Shown here: piece after piece, positions 15,195 to 23,930 of the stretch
Layout of the letters: the number at the start of each line of letters is the position of its first letter
Position numbering within the stretch: position 1 is the first letter of the stretch
Assembly: GCA_016794505.1 (NCBI GenBank)
Contig: JAEUJZ010000055.1
Location: 1-53,926, forward strand
Reading direction: 5' to 3'
DNA: 53,926 nt
DNA from: Myxococcales bacterium
GTDB taxonomy: Bacteria; Myxococcota_A; Polyangia; Palsa-1104; JAEUJZ01
Position numbers and translations under genes: made by a program
Notes under the pieces: generated by a model
Told to the model about the DNA's origin: nothing
The model's input: the letters and a program-made list of their open reading frames with translations, nothing else
The model's database searches: none

Positions 15195-18100
15195 CTAGAC
15201 GCCGGCATGGGACAAGAGATCGGCGAGCAGCGACTTGCCCAGGCTCAGGCGGCCTTCGCGCTCTTTGTCCCCTTGCCACAGGCGCACCAAGCGCTGATCC
15301 GGGGTGATGCGCCACGGCGACTTGCGCGGCGAGACCAAGGCGGTGACCTGCTCGGGTCGCAGCGGCGTCGTCTCGCGCAGGCTCAAAGAAAGGCGCGTCT
15401 CGGTCAGTTCGATCGAGGCCGCGTGCAGGCGTCGCCCCAGCGCCTTCACCACCATGATGTCGCCGAGCACCGCGACCTCTTCCGGTGGGCTGCCGTAGCG
15501 ATCGTTGATCTCGCTCAGCACGCCGCTGATCTCTTCTTCGTCTTCGGCCACCGACAAGCGGCGATAAAAGTCGAGTCGCTGGCCGGTGTCGGGCAAGTAG
15601 TCGTCGGGGATAAAGCCCGGCAAGTCGCAGTTCAGATCGGGATCGACCGGCCGCGTGATCGGCTGCCCGCGTAGCTCGGCGACCGCTTCTTCCAGCATGC
15701 GCGTATACAGCTCAAAGCCGATGTGCGCGATTGTTCCCGACTGCTTGGCGCCCAGCAGATCGCCGGCCCCGCGGATTTCAAGATCATGGCTGGCAATCGA
15801 AAAGCCCGCGCCCAGCTCGGAAAAGCGCTGCAGCACGGCCAAGCGCTGCTTGGCGTCGGCCGTCATCGCTTCATTGGCCGGCACCAGCAGGTAACAGAAC
15901 GCGCGCAGCGTCGAACGACCGATACGACCGCGCAGCTGGTACAGCTGGGCCAAGCCAAAGCAGTCGGCGCGATCGACGATCATCGTGTTGGCTCGCGGAA
16001 TATCGAGGCCGCTTTCGATGATCGTCGTACACAAAAGGATATCGGCGCGACCTTCGACGAAGTCGAGCATGACGCGCTCTAGCTCTTCCGGCGACATCTG
16101 ACCGTGACCGACCAAGATGCGCAGGGTGGGCAGAAGCTCGCGCAGCTTGCGAGCCCGCTCGCCGATGCTCTCGACGCGGTTGTGGACGAAAAAGACCTGG
16201 CCGCCGCGCGCTAGCTCGCGCGTGATGGCATCGCGGATCAGGTCGTCGTTGTCGCGCGCCACGATCGTGCGAATCGCCAAGCGATCGGCCGGAGCCGTCG
16301 TCATAATCGAAAGATCGCGCATGCCCGACAGCGCCATGTGCAGCGTGCGAGGGATCGGTGTGGCGGTCAGCGTCAGCGTATCGACTTCGGTGCGCAGCTT
16401 CTTTAGGCGCTCTTTGTGCGTGACGCCAAAGCGCTGCTCTTCGTCGATGATCAGCAGTCCCAGATCCTTGAAACGGACATCGTTTGAAAGCAGGCGGTGC
16501 GTGCCAATGACGATGTCGACCTTGCCTTCGGCCACGTTCTTTATGACCTGCGTCTGCTCACCGCGGGCGCGGAAGCGAGACAGCGACGTGATCAGCACCG
16601 GCAGGCTCTTTAGGCGCTCGCTGAAGGTCGCAAAGTGTTGCTCGACCAAGACCGTGGTTGGCGCCAGCACCGCCACTTGCTTGCGACCCAGGACGGCCTT
16701 GGCCGCGGCGCGGATCGCCACTTCCGTCTTGCCATAGCCGACGTCGCCGCAGACCAGGCGATCCATCGGTCGCTCGCTTTCCATGTCGGAAAGCACATCG
16801 CCGATCGCGCGCTCTTGATCCGGCGTCTCTTCAAATGGGAAAGTCGCTTCAAACTCCGAGAACAGCTGCTCTTCGTCGCTGCCCAAGTGAAAGGCGTGGC
16901 CGGGCAGCGCCTGTCTTTGCGCGTAAAGCTGCAGCAGCTCTTCTGCGATCTGGCGAATCTCGCGCGAGACCTTGGCCTTGGTCTTGGCCCAGGTCTCGCC
17001 GCCCAGGCGGTCGAGCTTGGGCGTGACACCCTCGGCACCGACGTAGCGCTGCACCTCGCCGAGTCGCCACACCGGCAGGTACAGCGTGCCGCCGTCGTAC
17101 TCCAAGTGCATAAAGTCGATGGCCACGCCGCCCTTGGTAATCGGCAGCTTGGTCAGGCCCTTGTATCGCCCGACGCCGTGTAGCTGATGCACGACGAACG
17201 CGCCCGGCTCTAGGTTTTTCAGATCGCCCAGCGACGGTTTCTTGGGGGCACGCGCCGCCTTGCGCACCGCCTTTTCGCCGAAGATCTCGGCCTCGCAGTA
17301 CAGCGCCACGCGATCGAGCGGCAGATCGCAGCCGCGCAAGAGCGTCCCGACGCGTAGCTCGATGCGACCAAACAGCGCCGGGTTGTCTTCCAACAGATCG
17401 AAGCGGTGCAGCACTTCGCCGTGCTGTTGTTCAGCGGCCAGCGTCGCCACACCGGGGCGATGCAGAAGTGGCTTTAAGCCATAGCCTTTGAGCAGACCTT
17501 CCAAGCGCTCGGCATGCTGCAAGCTCGACGAGACAAGGACGCTGCGCACGCCCTCGCCTTGGTTTTCGCGCAGCCTTCGCACCAGCGGCAAGAGCAAGTG
17601 GTCGTGCTTTTCGGCGCGGGCCCGCGTCATCTCGGCGACCAGCTCTTGATGCGTGCCGACCGCCACTGTCACCGTCGGGATCGCCGGTTTGCCAGTCGTT
17701 GCTGGGCTCGCAGCCAGGGCCGTGGCCACTTCGTCCGCGGTCTCGCTGATGGCAAGCGGCGACGACTCGATGCGCCGCGGCGCATCGCCTTTTTCGGCGG
17801 GGTGGCCTTCAAACAGCTCGCGCAGCTCGATCTGCGTCAGGAAAAAGTCGTGCGCCGGAAAGCCCAAGCGGCGATCGCTCAGGCATTTTTTGTACGCCGC
17901 TTCGCCGGCTTCGTGGATCTCGATCAGCGCGTCGTAAAGGGCCGGCGGCGAACACAGATAAAACGTCGGCTTGCTGGGCAGATACTCGCGCAGCGACACC
18001 ATGCGCTCGTGATAGGCCGGCGTCAGCGACTCGGCGCCAAAGAACTCTTCGCCGGCTTCGATCTGTTCCTGTATCTGCCGCGTCCGCGCCGACGGATGCC

Positions 18101-18902
18101 CCGACAGATCCGCGGCCTCTAGCAAGCGCTCGCGCAGGCGATGCCCTTCGGTCAGGATCGTCTCGCGCACGGGATGTACGAACACCTCGGTGGTCTTGCG
18201 CAGCGAGCGCTGCGTCGCCGGATCGTACATGCGCAGCGATTCGATCAGATCGCCGTAAAAGTCGACGCGCACCGGAAACGGATACAGCGGTACGAACAGA
18301 TCGAGCACGCCCCCGCGCACGGCGAACGTGCCGGCATCCTCGCAGACTGGCGCCCGCGTATAGCCACCTTGGCGCAGAAACTCGATCAGATCGTCGCGGT
18401 TGATCTCGGTATTGACGTGCAGCTTGCGCACCAGCCCCGCCAGCGACAAGAACGGCACAACGCGACGGGCGATGGCGCGCAGCGATGCCACCAAGACCAG
18501 GCCGGTGTGATCACCCCCTTGCGACAAGCGGAACAGCACGCTCATGCGGCGCAGGACGGCGCTGCGCTCGGGCGAGACATCGGCCCACGGGCTGGTGTCG
18601 AGATCGGGCAGACCCAAGACCGTCTGGGCAAACTCGCCGCCTTCGTCGTGGCCCGTGCCCAAAAAGAACTGTAGATCTTTGCGCAGCAGGCGGGCATCGG
18701 TCTCGTCTTGCACAACCGCGACAAGCGGGCGACTGGCTGCCGGCAAGCCCTCGGCGATGCGGGCGATCTCCAGCGCGGAATAGGCGCTGCCGGTGCCCAG
18801 CAGGCTGCTGCCACCGGCCTGCGAGCGAATGCAGGTCGCGCCGTTTTTGTGAAGGGCAACGAGCTGAGCCAGCCCTTGCCGAGCGGACAGAGGCGAGTCC
18901 AT
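15195..18902 (-). CDS. mfd: Transcription-repair coupling factor Mfd
   Basis: 1235 residues, close to the usual Mfd length. The N-terminal UvrB-like part contains RRMSVLFRLSQGG and VCEDAGTFAVRGGVLDLFVP. The RNA polymerase-interacting region has GAFVVHQLHGVGRYKGL and YDGGTLYLPVWRLGEVQRYVG. The RecG-like motor has Walker A GDVGYGKTEVAIRAA (about 718), DEEQ box IIDEEQRFGV (about 818), TATPIPRTLHMAL, and motif VI QLRGRIGR. The C-terminal TRCF domain carries DLNCDLPGFIPDDYLPDTGQ. It removes stalled RNA polymerase from damaged template and recruits UvrA. The ATG at 18902 faces the CysO-like gene across 77 bases, a divergent promoter region. Confidence 0.98.
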   Translation of the reverse strand: MDSPLSARQGLAQLVALHKNGATCIRSQAGGSSLLGTGSAYSALEIARIAEGLPAASRPLVAVVQDETDARLLRKDLQFFLGTGHDEGGEFAQTVLGLPDLDTSPWADVSPERSAVLRRMSVLFRLSQGGDHTGLVLVASLRAIARRVVPFLSLAGLVRKLHVNTEINRDDLIEFLRQGGYTRAPVCEDAGTFAVRGGVLDLFVPLYPFPVRVDFYGDLIESLRMYDPATQRSLRKTTEVFVHPVRETILTEGHRLRERLLEAADLSGHPSARTRQIQEQIEAGEEFFGAESLTPAYHERMVSLREYLPSKPTFYLCSPPALYDALIEIHEAGEAAYKKCLSDRRLGFPAHDFFLTQIELRELFEGHPAEKGDAPRRIESSPLAISETADEVATALAASPATTGKPAIPTVTVAVGTHQELVAEMTRARAEKHDHLLLPLVRRLRENQGEGVRSVLVSSSLQHAERLEGLLKGYGLKPLLHRPGVATLAAEQQHGEVLHRFDLLEDNPALFGRIELRVGTLLRGCDLPLDRVALYCEAEIFGEKAVRKAARAPKKPSLGDLKNLEPGAFVVHQLHGVGRYKGLTKLPITKGGVAIDFMHLEYDGGTLYLPVWRLGEVQRYVGAEGVTPKLDRLGGETWAKTKAKVSREIRQIAEELLQLYAQRQALPGHAFHLGSDEEQLFSEFEATFPFEETPDQERAIGDVLSDMESERPMDRLVCGDVGYGKTEVAIRAAAKAVLGRKQVAVLAPTTVLVEQHFATFSERLKSLPVLITSLSRFRARGEQTQVIKNVAEGKVDIVIGTHRLLSNDVRFKDLGLLIIDEEQRFGVTHKERLKKLRTEVDTLTLTATPIPRTLHMALSGMRDLSIMTTAPADRLAIRTIVARDNDDLIRDAITRELARGGQVFFVHNRVESIGERARKLRELLPTLRILVGHGQMSPEELERVMLDFVEGRADILLCTTIIESGLDIPRANTMIVDRADCFGLAQLYQLRGRIGRSTLRAFCYLLVPANEAMTADAKQRLAVLQRFSELGAGFSIASHDLEIRGAGDLLGAKQSGTIAHIGFELYTRMLEEAVAELRGQPITRPVDPDLNCDLPGFIPDDYLPDTGQRLDFYRRLSVAEDEEEISGVLSEINDRYGSPPEEVAVLGDIMVVKALGRRLHAASIELTETRLSLSLRETTPLRPEQVTALVSPRKSPWRITPDQRLVRLWQGDKEREGRLSLGKSLLADLLSHAGV

Positions 18903-18979
18903 GGCGCCCGTTTCTATGCCACAATCCGCCAGCGCAAGAACACCTTTTCCGCGCGACCCATCACACGGAGAGACCGACC

Positions 18980-19252
18980 ATGGCGAACGTTCGAATCCCG
19001 ACGCCGCTGCGCAAGCTGACCTTGGGTCAGGACCTTGTCACCGTCCCCGCCGCGACGATCGGCGAGCTGATCAGCAACCTCGAAGCCAAACACCCCGGCC
19101 TGCGCGAGCGCTTGCTCGACGACAAAGGACAGGTCCGCCGCTTTGTAAACATCTTTGTCGGCGAAGAAGACATCCGCTTCCAAAAGGGCCTGGATACGCC
19201 GCTGGGCGAACACAGCGAGGTGTCGATCGTTCCGGCGATTGCCGGCGGCTGA
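18980..19252 (+). CDS. MoaD/ThiS-family sulfur carrier protein, CysO-like
   Basis: 90 residues from the ATG at 18980, with CACGGAG 9 bases upstream; longer readings through the mfd promoter are not supported. It is a ubiquitin-fold carrier ending in the required Gly-Gly (VPAIAGG), whose C-terminus is adenylated and thiocarboxylated. The segment RRFVNIFVGEEDIRFQKGL and the VSIVPAIAGG end are strikingly like mycobacterial CysO, which donates sulfur for cysteine synthesis, rather than the shorter ThiS. The usual CysO partners (CysM and the Mec peptidase) are not in the window. The next gene, 7 bases on, is a degenerate E1-like protein, so it is an open question who activates this carrier. Confidence 0.87.
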   Translation: MANVRIPTPLRKLTLGQDLVTVPAATIGELISNLEAKHPGLRERLLDDKGQVRRFVNIFVGEEDIRFQKGLDTPLGEHSEVSIVPAIAGG

Positions 19253-19259
19253 GCTTGGT

Positions 19260-19898
19260 ATGGCCCAGTTTTCCGACGAGACTCTGCGAAGGTATTCGCG
19301 GCAGATCCTGCTGCGCGAAGTGGGGGGACGCGGTCAGACACGCATCCTGCAGAGCCGCGCCGCACTCGTCGTAAAGGAGGGCGGAGGTGCCATCGCCGCG
19401 GTGGCCGCGCAGTACCTCTTGCGGGCCGGTGTGGCGCAGGTGCGCTGGTTTGCAGCGACGGAACAGTCGGCCGAGCCGCTGCGTGTCTTGCAGCACTGCG
19501 AGCAGGAAAACGCCGCCCCTGAAGCGCGCTTGGATACGGACGCAGCGCACACCCCGGATGCAGCCCGCCTGATCGCGGCCCCGTATTCGGCGCGTCCCGA
19601 AGCGCTGCGCCGCGCACCCGGTTCGGCCTTGTGTGTCGCGGCGTGGCAAGTTGACCCCGCGGATCCGTCGCTGTATTGGGCGACAGCAAGCGGCTGTGTA
19701 CGCCAAACCGAGCCGCCTACCGTCCACGATCCAGTTGATTCAGCGACGGAAATTGAGCCGATTCCTGCCCACCATGCCGCGTATCCCGAGCGGCTGGATG
19801 CCGTGGCGTTGACCTTGGGATCCGCGCTTTCTCTCGGGATGCTGCAGGGCCTGCTCTTGCAGACAAGACCCGCGGGCCTCTTCTTCGAACGCTGCTAG
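19260..19898 (+). CDS. Degenerate ThiF/MoeB-like (E1-like) protein
   Basis: 212 residues from the ATG at 19260, 7 bases after the sulfur-carrier gene. The first 40 residues, FSDETLRRYSRQILLREVGG and GRGQTRILQSRAALVV, are the classic start of ThiF/MoeB adenylating enzymes. The following Rossmann loop should read GxGGLG but here is KEGGGAIAA. The ATP/Mg-binding Asp and Arg cluster, the catalytic Cys context and the CxxC zinc pairs are not recognisable. The protein is also shorter than a normal MoeB (about 240-270 for the minimal core). It may have lost adenylation activity and act as a scaffold, or be decaying. The frame itself is intact. Confidence 0.7.
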   Translation: MAQFSDETLRRYSRQILLREVGGRGQTRILQSRAALVVKEGGGAIAAVAAQYLLRAGVAQVRWFAATEQSAEPLRVLQHCEQENAAPEARLDTDAAHTPDAARLIAAPYSARPEALRRAPGSALCVAAWQVDPADPSLYWATASGCVRQTEPPTVHDPVDSATEIEPIPAHHAAYPERLDAVALTLGSALSLGMLQGLLLQTRPAGLFFERC

Positions 19899-19980
19899 GC
19901 GACGTGCGATCGACACGCGACGGCTTCGCCCAAAGCGGTCCATGCAGCCCGCCAGATCCCACACCGCCGACCGCGCCCCC

Positions 19981-20015
19981 AGAGAGAGAAGGAGAGAGAA
20001 GGAGAGAGGGAGAAC
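19981..20015 (+). repeat. Purine-only GA-rich simple repeat
   Basis: A run built from AGAGAGAGAAGG-like units lies between the converging ThiF-like and hsp20 genes (gap 19899-20048). It is a polypurine tract of about 35 bases, capable of unusual DNA structure, with no protein-coding sense. The rest of this gap shows nothing recognisable. Confidence 0.7.
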
Positions 20016-20048
20016 ACGAGGCGCAGTCAGCGGGTGGATCTGTCGAGG

Positions 20049-20522
20049 CTACTTGTTGATGGACACCTTGCGCGCCTGCGCCTCGGTGCGCTTGGGCAGG
20101 GTGATGCTGAGCACGCCGTCTTTCATCTCGGCCTTGATCTTCTCGCTGTCGGCGGTGTCCGGCAGCGTGAACGAGCGGCTAAACGAGCCGTACGAGCGCT
20201 CAAGCGTGAAGATGTTGTCGCCCTCTTTGTGTTCTTCCGACTGACGATGGCCCGAGATGGTCAAGCGGTTGCCGGTCAGCGCGATCTCGACATCGTCCTC
20301 TTTGATGCCTGGCAGATCGGCCTTGAACAGATACGCTTCCTTGGTCTCTTTCACGTCGAAGCGCGGCACAAAAGAAAGGTCCGCTCGACGAAGAGGCAGC
20401 GGCTCGGCAAATGGCTCCCAGCGCATAAGCTGTTCCATCACCTTGAACGGATCCCACTCAGACAGAGCGGCTGAAGATGGAGTAGCGGCATTCTGAGCTG
20501 GCTTGCGGGTGATGCTGAACAT
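20049..20522 (-). CDS. Hsp20/alpha-crystallin small heat-shock protein
   Basis: 157 residues from the ATG at 20522, selected because AGGAG sits about 7 bases upstream (20530-20534 on the plus strand); the longer frame has no such site. An N-terminal region (WDPFKVMEQLMRWEPF) leads into the alpha-crystallin domain from about residue 50 (FVPRFDVKETKEAYLFKADL, GNRLTISGHRQ, YGSFSRSFTLPD). It ends with the conserved hydrophobic GVLSITLPK and a short basic tail. It forms ATP-independent holdase oligomers that bind unfolding proteins. It stands alone on the minus strand; the 284 bases between its ATG and the methyltransferase ATG contain the divergent promoters but no clear CIRCE element. Confidence 0.95.
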   Translation of the reverse strand: MFSITRKPAQNAATPSSAALSEWDPFKVMEQLMRWEPFAEPLPLRRADLSFVPRFDVKETKEAYLFKADLPGIKEDDVEIALTGNRLTISGHRQSEEHKEGDNIFTLERSYGSFSRSFTLPDTADSEKIKAEMKDGVLSITLPKRTEAQARKVSINK

Positions 20523-20806
20523 GGTGAGGTCTCCTTTCTGCGTACCGAAATAGGGCCCGTTACTTCGCCTGTCTACGGCGACTGTGCCCTTGTTCATCTG
20601 CGACCTTCCCCGTCGCTGCTAGCGCATGGGGAGGCTGTTCATTGGCTTGCACCTGTTTGGTAATCACCGCGGTTTTATGCTGCAAGGGGGATTTTTTTCG
20701 CGGGGTGATCGGCTGCGTTTTGTTCGCGATCACCGCAGGCCGCGAAGTGCGTGCGTGTGTTTTTTCTAATTGCGATCTCTGTGCCAGCCGCGGTAGCGAT
20801 GGCCGT

Positions 20807-21886
20807 ATGCACGCCCCGCCCCCGTCGGAACAAGTGGAGCCATGGGCCCAGGCCACAGCGCCTGCGAAGCCGACGGCTGAACGGGACTCTGCGCAAAACT
20901 CTCGCCAGCGTGCGCAACTGTTTCGCAATCGCCTGCGAAAGAACCTGCGGCGCCTGCGTCCTTGGGCGCAGCGCACCGGCATCCAGGCCTACCGCCTGTA
21001 CGACTCTGACATTCCCGAGGTGCGGCTGATCGTCGAGCGTTATGGTGAAAAGCTCGTCGTTTGGGAATACGCCCGCCGCGCCGATCACGACGAGAGCCGC
21101 GACGAAAACGAGCGGACCAGCGAGCACGAAGCATTCCTGTCCGCGGTGGTCACAGCGCTTTCGGAAGAGTGCGGCCAGCCGGTCGAAACCGTCGTCGTCA
21201 AGCGCCGCGAGCGACAGCGCGGCCGGGCGCAGTACCAAAAGGTCGCAAGCACGCAGCGCGAGCAGATCGTCGAAGAAGGCGGGCACCGCTTTCTGGTCAA
21301 CCTGGACGACTATCTGGATACCGGACTGTTTCTCGATCACCGCGCGACGCGCGCCCTGGTGCAAAAGCTGTCGTCGGGGCGGCGCGTGCTGAACTTGTTT
21401 GGCTACACCGGCAGCTTCACCGTCTATGCCGCGGCAGGGGGAGCGCGGGGCTCGCTGACGATTGATCTATCGAACACCTACCTCGACTGGGCCGAGCGCA
21501 ACCTGCGCCTGAACAGCATCGATCGCCTGCGCCACCGCCTGCTGCGCGCCGATGTCTTGGCCTGGCTGCGCGAGCCACAGCCCCAGGGGGCCGAGGATGG
21601 CTTCGATCTGATCGTCCTTGACCCGCCGACGTTTTCCAACAGCAAGCGCATGCGCGACACGCTGGACATCGCCCGCGATCATCCGTGGCTGCTTTCACAG
21701 ACGCTGCGCTGGCTGCGACCCGGCGGACAGCTTCTGTTTAGCTGCAATCATCGCCGCTTCGCGCTGCGCCCGCACGAGCTACCCGAGGCGCAGTCCCTGC
21801 ACATCGCCGATCTGACGCAGCAGACCTTGCCCCCCGATTTTCACGATCCGCGCACGCGCTGCTGCTATCTGATCTCGCGTCGCTAG
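20807..21886 (+). CDS. RlmK-like class I SAM-dependent 23S rRNA methyltransferase
   Basis: 359 residues if translation begins at the ATG at 20807; upstream in-frame starts lie in AT-rich promoter-like DNA. Residues about 40-60 (FRNRLRKNLRRLRPWAQRTG) and the following YRLYDSDIPEVRLIVERYG are the entry of the RlmK domain, the C-terminal half of E. coli RlmKL (RlmL). The motif KRRERQRGRAQYQKV is also characteristic. The SAM site is LNLFGYTGSFTVYAAAGGA (about 194-212) and the catalytic strand is DLIVLDPPTFSNSKRM (about 268-283). It probably makes m7G2069 in 23S rRNA as a stand-alone RlmK, without the RlmL half. The specific site is inferred from the family. Confidence 0.88.
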   Translation: MHAPPPSEQVEPWAQATAPAKPTAERDSAQNSRQRAQLFRNRLRKNLRRLRPWAQRTGIQAYRLYDSDIPEVRLIVERYGEKLVVWEYARRADHDESRDENERTSEHEAFLSAVVTALSEECGQPVETVVVKRRERQRGRAQYQKVASTQREQIVEEGGHRFLVNLDDYLDTGLFLDHRATRALVQKLSSGRRVLNLFGYTGSFTVYAAAGGARGSLTIDLSNTYLDWAERNLRLNSIDRLRHRLLRADVLAWLREPQPQGAEDGFDLIVLDPPTFSNSKRMRDTLDIARDHPWLLSQTLRWLRPGGQLLFSCNHRRFALRPHELPEAQSLHIADLTQQTLPPDFHDPRTRCCYLISRR

Positions 21887-21910
21887 CTGCCGGCCGCTGC
21901 GGCTACCGGG

Positions 21911-22177
21911 CTACAGGATCGTGTAGCTGCGCACGCGCAGGATCGGCGTGCCGAAGCTGATGCTGAAGCTCTGCTTGTCGACGTCCCCTTCGACTTCGGC
22001 GCGCACCCCTGCCTTGCGCAGATCCGCGCCGCCCCCGTCGAGCTTATAGACCTCGCCACCCTTGGTGCGCAGCGTGAAATAGCCGCCTTCGAGGTCGACG
22101 TGATGAACCGTGCCCGACAGCGTTTTTTTGCCCGAGCCTTTGCCCGAGCCACCAGAAGAAGACGTGCTCTCAGCCAT
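21911..22177 (-). CDS. Small conserved hypothetical protein, OB-fold-like
   Basis: About 88 residues. GGGAG lies 7 bases before the ATG at 22177; an ATG two codons upstream (22183) is too close to it. A Ser/Gly/Lys-rich start (SSSGGSGKGSGKK) precedes a compact beta-rich part: LSGTVHHVDLEGGYFTLRTK, GGEVYKLDG, VRAEVEGDVDK, ILRVRSY. The pattern of a leading G-x-V strand followed by an F-x-L strand and a Y-x-L-D-G strand resembles small OB-fold domains found in bacterial hypothetical proteins. There is no signal peptide. It ends 24 bases from the convergent methyltransferase gene. Function unknown. Confidence 0.75.
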   Translation of the reverse strand: MAESTSSSGGSGKGSGKKTLSGTVHHVDLEGGYFTLRTKGGEVYKLDGGGADLRKAGVRAEVEGDVDKQSFSISFGTPILRVRSYTIL

Positions 22178-22248
22178 GGACATGCTCCCGCCCACACGAT
22201 GCCGCAAGCGACCGGCCGAAGGCAACAAGCGTCTCACCAGCACGCTGG

Positions 22249-23694
22249 TTAAGCGCCCTTTGCCACCGTCGAGACAGCGGCTTCGACGCGAGCCAAAAAG
22301 CCATCCCGTGGGCGCAGCGTGATCGACGGCAAAAGCGAAAGCGGCGGCGGCGTCAGCACGCGCAAGTGATAGCGTCGGGCGATCGTGGCCAGGACCAGCG
22401 TCGCTTCGACCATGGCAAAGCTGTTGCCGATACACAGGCGCGGCCCGCCCCCGAATGGAAAGTACGCAAAGCGCGGCAGGCGCTTCTGCAAGCCGTCGAG
22501 CCAGCGCTCGGGACGAAAGAGGTCTGCGTGCGCAAACAGCGACTCATCGCGATGCACGACCCACTGGCTCATCCAGATCTGCGCACCGCGTGGAATCGCC
22601 ACCCCAGAAAGCGTCGTGTCCGTCGCTGCCTCGCGCCCGATGATCCAGGCTGGCGGGTACAGACGCAGCGTCTCTAGCACCACCGCTTCGCAATATCGCA
22701 GCGACGGAAAATCGGCAAAGCTGGGCAGGCGCAGCAGCGGTCCCGGCCCCAGGACCGCATTCAGCTCGGCCTGCAGCGTCGCCGCCACCTGCGGATGCTG
22801 CGACAGCAAGAAAAAGGCATAGGACAAGGCCAGCGCTGTCGTCTCGTGCCCGGCGGTAAACAGCGTGATCACTTCATCGCGAAGCTGACGATCGGTCATG
22901 CGGCTGCCGTCTTCGTCCTGCGCCCGCAAGAGCATCGACAACAGGTCGCTGTGTCCGCCACCGCGTTCTCGTCGACGCGCGATCAGCGACAGCATGATGT
23001 CGTCCAGCCGCTTCATCGCGCGATCGAAGCGACGGTTGATCGGAAGCGGCAGGCGACGCAGCACCGGAAACGCCAGCAGCAGGTTGTCAGCATAGCGCTC
23101 CATCAGCACATCGAGCGCCGCCCCAACCTCTTGCGTCGGGATGTTTTCATCGTCGCTGAACAGCGCCTGCGCGACGATGTGCAGGGTTAGCTCCATCAGA
23201 TCGCGGTGCAGAGCGCGCTCTTGCCCCAGCGCCAGCGTGTCGGCGTACGCTTCGGCGCAGCGGATCATCGTCGTGGCATAGCCGGCGATGCGCTCGCGAT
23301 GAAAGGCCGGCTGCGCCAGCCGTCGCTGCCGTCGCCAAAAATCGCCTTCGCTGGTCAGCAGGCCGCGCCCGACTGCTTCTTCCGCCAGCATCTGGATGAA
23401 CAGGTCTTTTTTGTAGCTCTTGTTGTCGGTGACCAGCACGTGCTCGATCAGCGCCGGATCGCTGATCAAAAAGGGCGTCACCGGCCCCAGCGGCAGGCGG
23501 GCGAAGATGCCCTTTTCTCGACGCACACGCGAAAGATAGCCCAGCGGATCGCGGAAATACCGCGGCACATCCGCCCAGGCAAAGCGCGGCCGCGACACGC
23601 TCGCCGGGTCGATGCGCGGCAGCACCGACCGCGTCTCTTCCGTCTCTGCTGCGCCTGGGGCTGCCACTCGGTCATCGGATGTCTGTCCATTCAT
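22249..23694 (-). CDS. Cytochrome P450
   Basis: 481 residues from the ATG at 23694. All P450 landmarks are present: the I-helix oxygen-binding motif AGHETTALAL (about 279), the K-helix ExxR (ETLR), the PERW region, and the haem loop FPFGGGPRLCIGNSFAMVEA with the thiolate Cys near 421. The length and the FGGGPRLCIG loop resemble the CYP110/CYP102-like and eukaryote-like bacterial P450s that hydroxylate fatty acids or hydrophobic metabolites. No N-terminal membrane anchor or reductase domain is fused, so it needs separate ferredoxin and reductase, which are not nearby. It diverges from the metal-efflux operon, sharing a 236-base regulatory region. Substrate unknown. Confidence 0.95.
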   Translation of the reverse strand: MNGQTSDDRVAAPGAAETEETRSVLPRIDPASVSRPRFAWADVPRYFRDPLGYLSRVRREKGIFARLPLGPVTPFLISDPALIEHVLVTDNKSYKKDLFIQMLAEEAVGRGLLTSEGDFWRRQRRLAQPAFHRERIAGYATTMIRCAEAYADTLALGQERALHRDLMELTLHIVAQALFSDDENIPTQEVGAALDVLMERYADNLLLAFPVLRRLPLPINRRFDRAMKRLDDIMLSLIARRRERGGGHSDLLSMLLRAQDEDGSRMTDRQLRDEVITLFTAGHETTALALSYAFFLLSQHPQVAATLQAELNAVLGPGPLLRLPSFADFPSLRYCEAVVLETLRLYPPAWIIGREAATDTTLSGVAIPRGAQIWMSQWVVHRDESLFAHADLFRPERWLDGLQKRLPRFAYFPFGGGPRLCIGNSFAMVEATLVLATIARRYHLRVLTPPPLSLLPSITLRPRDGFLARVEAAVSTVAKGA

Positions 23695-23778
23695 CGTGGT
23701 CTCTCGTATAGCACGCTGCGTCTCTTCGGATCTGCGCTCGATCGCGCCAGCCGCCGCCGGTTTTCCGACGAGCAGAAC

Positions 23779-23802
23779 AAATATGAATTTTTCTTCATAT
23801 TT
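23779..23802. promoter_or_regulatory. Perfect palindrome in the P450/efflux divergent promoter
   Basis: AAATATGAA (23779-23787) and TTCATATTT (23794-23802) are perfect inverted copies around a 6-base TTTTTC spacer, in the middle of the 236 bases separating the P450 ATG (23694) and the efflux GTG (23931). The A/T richness stands out. It is a good candidate operator for a dimeric repressor controlling one or both directions. No regulator gene lies beside it. A hairpin in the RNA is an alternative reading. Confidence 0.45.
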
Positions 23803-23930
23803 CAGCAGCGCGGCCGGAATCGAAACGCTAACTTCCCAGCGATCGTCTCTATCCCAGGCTGCTTCTGCAGGCGTCACCTAGATGCCGGGCACTGCAGCCC
23901 ATCCATCAACCGCTGAAAGGAGGTGACTCT

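Noticed and set aside
19981..20015. GA-rich tract as a possible small RNA or promoter element
   Set aside because: Simple polypurine repeat with no hairpin or hexamers; kept only as a repeat.
20523..20806. Heat-shock control element (CIRCE or sigma-32 type) before hsp20
   Set aside because: Only a partial CCCTATTT-like match was seen and no CIRCE inverted repeat, so nothing was called.
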